Shown piece after piece: positions 26,113-35,600 of a DNA stretch of 64,000 nt (within the stretch, counting starts at the first letter, position 1; every line of letters begins with the position of its first letter). The translations under genes and the position numbers were made by a program. The notes under the pieces were generated by a model that had not been told where the DNA came from, did no database searches, and was given only the letters and a program-made list of their open reading frames with translations. The DNA is from Clostridia bacterium (GTDB lineage Bacteria > Bacillota > Clostridia > Christensenellales > CAG-314), in the NCBI GenBank assembly GCA_900769665.1, contig CAAGHL010000058.1:1-64000 (forward strand), read 5' to 3'.

Positions 26113-26745
26113 ATTGTAGACAGTGTTTTTTTTACCTTGGCAAATCCGACAGCTACTGTCGAGTGCGGTGCCGACTACACGGCAAAACTGACATTCCGCT
26201 ACGGCTACGAATTTGACGGTTGCGATTACGCCGACTACGCCGTCATCGCCGACGCGAGCGGCAAAAACTCTGCTTACGTTACGCAACGTCACCCGTCCGT
26301 CGCGAGTTACGGTCACGGCAAAAAAAGTGGAACGTGCGGCGGTAAGCTTCGACATCAAGTGCAGTATCGTCTACGATTACAACGGCGGTGCGGACAAGGA
26401 CGGAGAAACAATCAAAACAATCAGTTACCATCTTACGCAATACCAACGCCCAAATACCGATCCCGCACAAACGCTACATCGCGACGGTCACGTATTGACG
26501 GGGCGGAACACACTGCCCGACGGTAGTGGCGACCACGTCGGACCGGGCAGTAGAGTGACGGTTGCAAACGGTGGGCAAATCACGTTGTATGCCGAGTGGG
26601 CAAAAAGTCTTGACCGAGATGACCTGCTGTACATCGTACGCGGTGACGAAATTGTGCTTACGGGTTAACGTGGCAAAGGCGACGTGCAACCATTTGTCAT
26701 TCCTGCCGAAATCGATGGTAAACCCGTTGTGAAAATCGGCGGCTC
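26113..26745 (+). pseudogene. Decayed surface protein with InlB B-repeat and leucine-rich repeat
   Basis: The first frame (26137 to about 26275) encodes a beta-rich repeat ending in YADYAVIADASGKNSAYV. It then shifts frame to continue as TLRNVTRPSRVTVTAKK. An InlB B-repeat follows (YDYNGGADKDGETIKTISYH to ITLYAEWAKS), ending in IVRGDEIVLTG at an in-frame TAA (26666-26668). After that stop the same frame stays open and reads RGKGDVQPFVIPAEIDGKPV, the start of a BspA-type leucine-rich repeat, before breaking off. There is no start codon with a ribosome binding site and no signal peptide. So there is one frameshift, one nonsense codon and truncation at both ends. The InlB repeat is related to those in the SBP at 10404. 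Confidence 0.8.
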
Positions 26746-26786
26746 GTTGTTGCAAGTAATTGCATCGATTGGTAAATAAACTTCTA

Positions 26787-26815
26787 TTGACAGTCGATGT
26801 TTGACAACCTAAAAT
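26787..26815 (+). promoter_or_regulatory. Upstream promoter of the XRE-DraG operon
   Basis: TTGACA (26787-26792) and TAAAAT (26810-26815) with a 17-base spacer. The spacer contains TTGACAACC, a half-site repeated downstream, so a repressor bound here would occlude the promoter. Confidence 0.7.
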
Positions 26816-26850
26816 ATATCTTGCATAAAAAGACAACTGACGGTTGTCAA
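26801..26850. promoter_or_regulatory. Candidate operator: three GACAAC half-sites
   Basis: TTGACAACC at 26801-26809, AGACAACTG at 26831-26839, and GGTTGTCAA (its reverse complement) at 26842-26850. The last two form an inverted repeat of GACAAC and GTTGTC with a five-base spacer (26832-26848). The sites cover the promoter spacer and the region just after the predicted start of transcription. Autoregulation by the XRE-DraG protein encoded next is a reasonable inference. Confidence 0.5.
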
Positions 26851-26868
26851 GCTAATAACGGCAAGATG

Positions 26869-26897
26869 TTGAAACGCTTGTTGTCGTTGTGTAAAAT
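26869..26897 (+). promoter_or_regulatory. Proximal promoter of the XRE-DraG operon
   Basis: TTGAAA (26869-26874) and TAAAAT (26892-26897) with a 17-base spacer, 20 bases before the ATG. This is a second promoter downstream of the candidate operator. Confidence 0.6.
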
Positions 26898-26916
26898 GTG
26901 ATACAAGGAGTGTCAA

Positions 26917-28503
26917 ATGAAAGAAGTCATATTTGGAAACGTAATAAGAGATTTGCGTAAATCTCAACAAATGTCGCAGGAGGAATTTGCCGAAAGCTTA
27001 AACGTGAGCAAACAAGCGGTGCAAAAATGGGAAAACGGTGCAAGTATTCCCGATATTTCTCATTTACTGCTTATTCATGAAAAATTCGGTATTAGCCTCG
27101 ATAGATTGTTTTTCGGTGCAAGCGAAAACAATGTGCAAGCAATACGTTTTTTGCCTGTCAATCCAGACTATGCTACCCGTTCGTTTTGGGACGAGTACAG
27201 CCAAAATTTGCTTATCGACTACCGACAATCGACGGAGGAAGGCAAAGATATTGCCGCATACAAAAGTCTTATCGAATGTGTAGACGGATTGCCGAACGGC
27301 AATGCAAAGCACGACATGTCTGACATCATATACCGCTTGATTGCCGATGCGCCCGAGCGTGACGGGTACTTATTTGTCGAACCCTCCGACTACGACGGCA
27401 TAGTTGCTTTAAGCAATGCAAAAACCGACTCAAAGCCGTTAAACGTAGACAAAAACAAGCTTGAAGGTGCATTTACGGGACGTATCGTCGGTTGCCTTCT
27501 CGGCAAACCGGTGGAGGGCGTTACTCGCGAGGGCATACGCGCAATATTGCGTGCAAGCGACAATTACCCGATAAAGCGATATATCACTACCAATGATATT
27601 ATCCCCGAAGTGCCTTTTTCCGATTGCTACTGCGTCGATCGGGTTGAAGAATACCCGTTTTCCGACGACGACATCGATTACACTGTGCTTGCACAACGTG
27701 TTGTGGACAAATACGGTGCCGACTTTACCGCCGAAAATGTAATCGCCACTTGGTGCGATCTTGTGCCTCGCAATGTATTTTGCACTGCGGAGCGTGTTGC
27801 GTTCAAAAACTACACAGACGGTTACATGCCGCCGTACACTGCAATGCACCAAAACGCTTTTCGCGAGTGGATCGGCGCACAGATACGTGCCGATTACTAC
27901 GGCTACATTTGCCCCGGCGATCCTTTCACTGCGGCGGCTATGGCATTTCGCGATGCGTCGGTATCACACACTAAAAACGGCATTTACGGCAGTATGTATG
28001 TGGCTGCGTTGATTGCCGTTGCCGCACGTACGTCAAATATGGAGGAAGCTATCGGCGAAGCATTGCAATACATTCCTACGACGTCGCGTATGTACAAGGC
28101 GATTAACGGCGTGTTGAAGGATTACTCCGGCGGAGTGACGGAACAAAAATGTTTCGACAAAATTTTTGCCGAGTACGACGATTCCGACGTGCATTGCTGG
28201 CTGCATGTAATATGCAACGCAATGATTGTAACTGCTGCGTTGTTGTACGGCAATAAGGATTTTACTCGCACATTGTCGCTTGCCGTATCGGCAGGATACG
28301 ACACCGACTGCAACGGTGCTACTTGCGGTTCGGTATTGGGCATGATGTGCGGCATGGAGTGTATTGCGCCCTCTTGGACAGCTGTATTGCGCGGCGGTAC
28401 ACGTACCGACGTACGAGCAAGTGAAAACGTAAAAATTACGGAGTTTGTTCAAACTGCCGTAAAACATGCAAACATTATAAACAAGGAGGCGAAGAACAAA
28501 TGA
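26917..28503 (+). CDS. XRE-family HTH regulator fused to an ADP-ribosylglycohydrolase (DraG-like) domain
   Basis: A 528-residue protein with no signal peptide. Residues 1-66 are a Cro/CI-type helix-turn-helix (LRKSQQMSQEEFAESLNVSK, AVQKWENGASIPDISHLL, ISLDRLFFG). After a linker, residues of about 175-510 form an ADP-ribosylglycohydrolase fold (PF03747). It has the metal-binding acidic cluster SDDDIDYT at 249-256 and the C-terminal GYDTDCNGATCGS motif with Asp462 and Asp464, equivalent to the family's GGDTDTN. Both metal sites look intact, so the sensing domain may be catalytic. It is the first gene of a four-gene operon; its stop overlaps the next start (ATGA). It probably represses or activates its own operon in response to a ribosyl or glycosyl ligand. 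Confidence 0.88.
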   Translation: MKEVIFGNVIRDLRKSQQMSQEEFAESLNVSKQAVQKWENGASIPDISHLLLIHEKFGISLDRLFFGASENNVQAIRFLPVNPDYATRSFWDEYSQNLLIDYRQSTEEGKDIAAYKSLIECVDGLPNGNAKHDMSDIIYRLIADAPERDGYLFVEPSDYDGIVALSNAKTDSKPLNVDKNKLEGAFTGRIVGCLLGKPVEGVTREGIRAILRASDNYPIKRYITTNDIIPEVPFSDCYCVDRVEEYPFSDDDIDYTVLAQRVVDKYGADFTAENVIATWCDLVPRNVFCTAERVAFKNYTDGYMPPYTAMHQNAFREWIGAQIRADYYGYICPGDPFTAAAMAFRDASVSHTKNGIYGSMYVAALIAVAARTSNMEEAIGEALQYIPTTSRMYKAINGVLKDYSGGVTEQKCFDKIFAEYDDSDVHCWLHVICNAMIVTAALLYGNKDFTRTLSLAVSAGYDTDCNGATCGSVLGMMCGMECIAPSWTAVLRGGTRTDVRASENVKITEFVQTAVKHANIINKEAKNK

Positions 28504-29684
28504 ACAAAAAGCAAAAAGTTGCGGCCATTGTAGTCGCATGCGTTTTGTTGACATGTTCGGTTGTCGCATTAGTCGTTACGGCTGTTGCGTCTACGGCGGA
28601 TACTTTTGTGGTGCTGACCCCGTATTGGAAGGAAAACTTCGAGCGTTTTGCGACAAATCAATCGTATGTCAAACAAGCGTTGTATCTCAATGGTGCAAAC
28701 GGCATAATCACTGCGGAAAAAAGCAAGGTGATAACGGGCGAGCGTAGTTTGCTTGTTAGCGGTGACGAAGCGGAAAACGTTGTCGACATCAAGTACGGTA
28801 CTCTCAATTTGATTGACGGCTCGTACACGCTTAGCATGAACGTGCGTCCGATCAAGGCTACGTCATTGACGATTGCCGTACGTAAAAACTATTTGACGGA
28901 AAACGCCGATAGTTTTCTCGCTCGGAAACAACTTGCCCTAACGACAAATGAGGCAGGCGCGGTTACTGCTGTTGCTGACAACGGTATACAAGTGGGTAAA
29001 GCGGAAGTCAAGTCGGAGGACGGCGTAGTGTCGCTGACGATAGAGTTTACAAAAAACAATACCGACGCATTTGTGTACGTTGCTTTTGGCGGCGAAGGCG
29101 AAACGAGTATGGTGATCGACGACATAGTCGTCTACAATCATGCCACATCTCAAAAGGTGGCAATCAAAGATATCGACGAAAATTACAACAATGCAGACGT
29201 CAATCAATCTGTTTTTCAGATGACACATTTTTGGTGTAACTTCGGCGATATGATCTGGGACACCAACAACTTCAACAATACAAACAGTGTATTGTACAAG
29301 GGTACGTATTACAATTCCAACGGTGACAATATTTTCCTTGGCGGATTGACTGCCGACGAATGGACAACCAAGGGTAACACGACCTATCGTTACCAAGTAG
29401 ATATCGGATTGGAAGATATTTCCACATTGGTATTTACCACTCTCGACAATCGCGGTACGGGACAAACATACAGCGAGATTACGTATAGTCGCGGCAGCTG
29501 GATAGTGACTGCGAAGGGTGGTATAACGAACTTTACCGCCGAAAAAATGAATGGTTTTTGGCGTTTGTCTTGGAATAGACTTACTTCGGACATAGGTAAA
29601 GACGAACACTACATGTTTGCTACAAGCGGCGAAGGCGTCGAAGGCAAAATTTGGATAGACAATTTTGTCGTTGCGCATTTTTAG
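28500..29684 (+). CDS. Secreted or membrane-anchored beta-sandwich protein
   Basis: A 394-residue protein with a hydrophobic segment at about 7-31 that could be a signal peptide or N-terminal anchor; no lipobox cysteine is evident. Two beta-sandwich-like halves (about 40-215 and 225-394) each end in a WIDNFVV- or MVIDDIVVY-type strand, characteristic of CBM4/9/22-like carbohydrate-binding modules. No catalytic motif was found. The gene overlaps the XRE-DraG gene by four bases and is followed after 10 bases by the giant surface protein, so the three are co-translated. Probable role: a glycan-binding partner of the giant protein. Family assignment is by fold pattern only. Confidence 0.65.
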   Translation: MNKKQKVAAIVVACVLLTCSVVALVVTAVASTADTFVVLTPYWKENFERFATNQSYVKQALYLNGANGIITAEKSKVITGERSLLVSGDEAENVVDIKYGTLNLIDGSYTLSMNVRPIKATSLTIAVRKNYLTENADSFLARKQLALTTNEAGAVTAVADNGIQVGKAEVKSEDGVVSLTIEFTKNNTDAFVYVAFGGEGETSMVIDDIVVYNHATSQKVAIKDIDENYNNADVNQSVFQMTHFWCNFGDMIWDTNNFNNTNSVLYKGTYYNSNGDNIFLGGLTADEWTTKGNTTYRYQVDIGLEDISTLVFTTLDNRGTGQTYSEITYSRGSWIVTAKGGITNFTAEKMNGFWRLSWNRLTSDIGKDEHYMFATSGEGVEGKIWIDNFVVAHF

Positions 29685-29694
29685 GAGAATGACT

Positions 29695-32600
29695 ATGAAA
29701 AAAATAACTTCAATAATATTGGTTTGTGCGTTGCTGATGGCAGTTATCGCCGTCCCGACCGCGTTGTTGTTTGACGATTGGACAAACGTGGCTTATGCGG
29801 CAATCAATGTCAAGTCTACGCTTTCTGCCGAAACTTTTACTTCTGAAGACGGGACAAAATTACCGTACAGATTTTACAAGCCCGACGATTACAGCGAAAC
29901 GAACAGTTACAAGCTATTGCTGTTGCTGCATGGCAAGGACGAACGCGGCATGGACAACGAAGCACAAGTGACTCGGCGTGACGCTATGCCTTTTGTCCAA
30001 AAAATACTTGCGGACAAACAGTTGAAAAAACAATATTTCATTGTAGTGCCGCAATGTTCTACGACGGACGTATGGGCAAACGTGGCGGCAGACGGCAGTT
30101 ACGTTTACAATGCCGACGAACAAACCGCCGCGCAAAAAGCCGTCTTCGAGTTGTTGATGGACATTGTTAAAAAATATTCCGTGGATATGGCACGTTTGTA
30201 CGTGACAGGCTACGACAACGGCGCATACGGTGTGTATGATATGCTTGCTCGATATCCGGGATTGTTTGCGGCGGCACTGCCTATGTCGGGCGGCGCAGAC
30301 GTCAACCAATACAAGGCAGCGGAAGAAACCGCATTGTGGGCATTCCACAGCGCAGACGATGTCAGCGGCGGTTACGGACAAAACTTGGCAATGGTGCGCA
30401 AGTTGGAATCCATCGGCGCAGGCGTATTGTATACTGAATTCAAGACCGTAGGTCACAATGCATGGAAGCAAGGTTACACTAACGAAAACGCATTCGAGTG
30501 GATGGACGCTCAATGTCGTCGAAATGTGTACTACCAACGCCGTTTAATTACTCCCGACAACACGACGAATGGTAAAAATTACACGTTTTTACGTAACGTA
30601 GCTAAATTCGGCGCACACAAATCCAACGTAATGGCTCCTACGGGTGGCGGCGACAAGGACTTGTTTAAGGCAATGACCGATGGTTTGATTACCGCTTCTT
30701 ACGACACATACACAGGCGATTACACCGACCACGATGATTACTTCGGCTACGAATTTGCGTCGAATTACACCTTCAAAAAGGTGGTATTTACAAGCGGCGC
30801 AGTGGCTAACGGCGGAGGTTTGTTCGGCGGCGGTGCAAAGGTGCAAGCACTTGTAAACGGACAATGGACGGACGTAGTGTTGACGGGTGAAAATCCCTAT
30901 CCTGTGTTGGGTAACGGCGAAGCAATCGACGTTGAAACCTACAAGGGCTTTACCGCATATACATTCGAGTTTGAGCCCATTCAAGCTAATGGTATTCGCA
31001 TTGTCGGAAAAGCCGGCGGTAACGAGCGTTGGACGTCCGTTTCGGAAATGGAAGTTTATGCCGAATCGACGGTTTTAGACGGCAACATGGCGGCAATCGG
31101 AGCACCTAATGTGGACGAAGTGTGGCAATGGAGTACCGACTACTCCAAGGGACGTGACATTACGCTGATTATCAACGGCGTACTCAATGACAGTTTCGAC
31201 AACTACGGTTGGAATTTCCAACACGATACAGGTATTTACTATACCTACAACGATCTTCACTATTTCAACAAATTGGTGTACACCGAAGGACAGCACTGGG
31301 ACGAGGGAGGCGGTTGGTTTGCCGAAGGCGTAACGATAAAGGTGCGCAAAAACGGTGTTTGGACGGCAGTGGAGCTTGAAGAGAGTAGCTCCGATTATCC
31401 CGTTGTCGCACAAGAAGAAAAGGCGCCCTTCGACGGTTTTGTTACTTATACCTTCAACTTTAACGCAACCGAGGGCGATGCGGTAGGTATCTTCGGCAAG
31501 GCAGGCGGCAATCAACACTTTGTGTCTTGTGCGGAACTTGCCGTGTATTCTGCGGACGTGTCCCCATACGAGGAACCGACAGTCTCCGTCAAGCCTTTCG
31601 AGTACTGGCAAATGGCAACAAACGTTACTTACAAGGGTACAGCAATCGTGTCGGAAACCAATCCTCAAGGCATCGGTTCTCGCGATTACGCAACGGTAAT
31701 GAACAATGGTTTCTACAATGCCGCAGGTGACAGTTACGACACTTACAACGGCGATTTCAGTAGACACGACGCATGGTTCGGGTACACTTTTGCCGAGGAA
31801 CAAATTTTTAACAGTCTTATCTACCAAGTCGGAACATGCTTCGACGGCGGCGGTATGTTTGCAGGTGGCGCGCGTATTCAAGTGCGTGTAAACGGTGTGT
31901 GGACGGACGTTCCCCTGACCACCTCAAATCCCTATCCCGTACTTGCCGAGGGCGCAAAAATCGACATTAATCAACACCCCGGTTACGAAATTTACCAATT
32001 CTTCTTTGCTCCTACCAAGGGCGACGGCGTGCGCGTAATAGGTAGTGCGGGCGGTGATCAACACTGGTCTTCCGTTGCGGAATTGGTTGTATTTGCAGTA
32101 GAAAACGTTACCGATGGTAATGTGAGCGGTACGGCATTGCCCATGGCAAGCACCGCGCCTAACGGAAGTTCCTGCAACCCTGATCTCGGCGTCATTGTGG
32201 ACGGCGAAACAAGCGGCGGAAATAAGAATCAATACGACACTTATCAACCCAATAAGACGGCATGTCAAGAGTGGTATGCGCTAAGCTTCGGACAAACGCA
32301 CACGTTTACTCAACTTCGCTTTACGGAAGGTATGCACTTTGCTACCCAAGGCGGTTGGTTCAGCGGCGGAGTAAAGGTTCAGGCTTGCGTTGACGGCGTT
32401 TGGAAGGATGTCGAATTGACTACTGCTAACCCCTATCCCGTAATTGAAGGAACGGCGGATATCGCCGAAAGTCTTTACTCCGCATTTACCACATATGTAT
32501 TCGATTTCAAGCCGATTACGGCGACGGCGGTACGTATCGTCGGCAATGCGGGCGGTCTGTCGTACTTTACTTCCTGTGCGGAATTAAGCGTTACTTGTAC

Positions 32601-35600
32601 CGATGTGGACAACTACGAAGGCAAACTGTCCAATTACAAATTTGTTTACGACAAGTCTGTTACCTACACTGACGAAAAAATCCGCGACCTTATCGAAGCG
32701 GGTTGGCTTGGTCAAATGTACGGTGTAGTGTGGGGCGCACCCATCGAATTCAGTTACAAGGGACGTATGGTTCCCGATGAGGAAATACCCGACAGATTGT
32801 CTTTAAATCTCAACGACGCATTTGCGCAAGATGACCTATACGTGGAATTGCCATTTATCAACGCTCTTAATACGGAGGGCATCGACGTATCGGTGGAAAC
32901 ACTCGGAGATTACTTCCGTGATACGGCATTCCCCTTGTGGCACGGAAACGACGTGGCGCGTACCAACTTAAATGCGGGTATTCCTGCGCCGTTGTCCGGT
33001 AGTTATTTGTACAACTCTTGTTGTGACGACATTGACTGGCAAATCGAAGCTGACTTTGTCGGTATGATGAATCCCGGTGCGGTTAATCGCGCAGTGGACT
33101 TGGGTTTCCGTTACGGACATGTTATCGGTTACGGTGATGGCGCATACGGAGGGTCGCACGTTTCGGCAATGCATGCCAAAGCGTATGTGGCTAAAAACGT
33201 AACTTCCGTTGTTGTTACGGGTATTCAATCGGTCCCCAAGGGAACAAAGTATCGTGCGATACTCGACGATGTGTACGATATGTACGTCAATGACGTCAGC
33301 TTTGTAGATGCATGGCAACGCATCGAAGACAAGTGGGTAGGCGACGACAGATGTCCTCGTGAAGGCTTCGGTCCTACGGCGGCATTCAACATCGACGCCA
33401 AACTTGCAGGCGGTTACATCGTAATGGGTATGTTGTACGGTTTGGGCGACTTGGAGGAATCCATGCGTCTTGCCATCAAGTGCGGACAAGACAACGACTG
33501 TACGCCAAGCACAATCGGTAGTATACTCGGCAACTACTACGGAACTTCCGTATTCCGCAAGAGTCTTGTGAACAAAATAGACTACAACAACAAATTTTTG
33601 TACACTGACGATACGTTACATACGGCTATCGACAAAGTGTTCGAGCTTGCTAAACTACAAATCGTACAGGCAGGCGGCAAGGTGGAAAACGGAGTGTGGA
33701 CATTGCCCGAAGAACAAGAAATAGTCACTCCTGAAGTGGAACAGTGGCCGGATATGCCGAGTATGGACGTTTCCCTCGGTCAAGCCGACAAAAACGTTAC
33801 GGGCAAAGTCGTGTCTTATCACAAAGACGGTATCGAATCGGTTACTTGGGATTTTGGCGACGGTACGATTATGTCTACCAAAGACAGTGTTCAAGGAAAT
33901 AAGCGCGTTACCGCGGGCGAACAAACCAAGGAAATCAAACCTATCGACAAAAACAAAACCTACAACATATTGTTTATAGGCAACAGTTACACCTACTACA
34001 ACCATATGACGGGCATGTTTAAGCGTATTGCCGAAAGTATGGGATACAGTGTGGATATAGACCAAATAGTACACGGCGGTCACCGTTTGGGCGAGTACGC
34101 CGATCCTAACGACAACGCAAATACGGGCGACTACGACGGTAGTGGCAAGGACGTTTACGCCGCACTTACCGGAAACAAAAAGTACGACTACGTGTTTATA
34201 CAAGAGTATGACGCAGGCGCAATGACATCGACGTCCAACTTCGATGTGGCGGCAACCACGTTAGTTCAACTTATTCGTCAACATGGCGCAACGCCCGTCT
34301 TGTATGAAACATGCGGCAAGCATCCTGACGACTACTGGGTGAGTAAGTTGGGTACTACCAACTTCAAGATGACGTGGGATATTGCTCGTGCAAACCAACA
34401 AGTTGCGGACAAACTCAATGTGGCGGTGTCCTACGCAGGACGTGCGACGTATTTGGTATTCCAGGACAACAAAGTCAACAATATCGATTTGTACCACACC
34501 GACCTCAATCACCCGTCGTTTGCAGGCAGCTACCTGATCGCACTTACTCATTTTGCAACAGTGTTCGGTTGCGATCCTACGGAAGTAAAATACGTGCCTA
34601 CGCCGTCGGATGACATCATCACAAGTTACGACAAGACATGTTCGACCGTCGGTCAAAACATTACTTCGGAAGTAGCGTCAACGTTAAAGCAGGCTGCAAA
34701 AGACGCAGTGTTCTTTACTCCGCAAATACCGTCCTCTTACGAAGGCATAGAAAGCGGAACGGAACTCGGCGGAACGTATGTAAACGTAAATCACACCTAC
34801 AAACTGTTGGGTAATTACACTGTAACGCTTACGATAGTCGGCAAAAACGGCACCGTTGCTACGCGAAAGTTTGACGTAAACGTCACTCTTAGCAACAATC
34901 TCGCTTCCGTCGGTACGCCGATCGTGTCGGTAGAAAAGCCCGAAGGCGTCGGCAGTAAGGACATCGGAGTAATTTGCGACGGAGTGTACGGCAACGGTAA
35001 TTCCACACAATACGACACTTACAAGGGTGTTAAGACCAACGACTACGATTATTTTGGGTATTTGTTCGCCGCGCCTCAGGTAGTCAATACCGTGGAATAC
35101 ACGGCAGGCACTTACTTCGCTAACGGCGGAGGCTGGTTTGCCAACGGCGATGTGAAGATTCAAGCATTGCTAAACGGCACTTGGACGGACGTTGCATTGA
35201 CAAACGACCCGGGCTATCCCGTAGGCGACGATCACACTATGGGCAAACAGTATGCTACTTACACCTTCAAGTTTGCCGATACTACTTGCGACGGAATACG
35301 TATTTACGGACGCGCAGGCGGACCGCAAAAGTTTGCATCGTGTTCGGAATTGAAGGTATTCGGAGTGGTTACACCGAGCTTCGCGGCGGACAATGTAGAC
35401 GTTAAAGTCAATGATGGTGCAAAACTTACGTTTGACAGCAAGAATCTGTACGTGACGGAAGTTAAACTGAACGACGCTGTGATAGACATTGCAGACTACA
35501 CGCTTACGGCCAATACGTTGACGTTTGACTCGGCGTTTTTGGACAAGCATATCGGATTAAACACAGTAACGTTGGTGTTGGAAAACGGTCAAACTATCCA

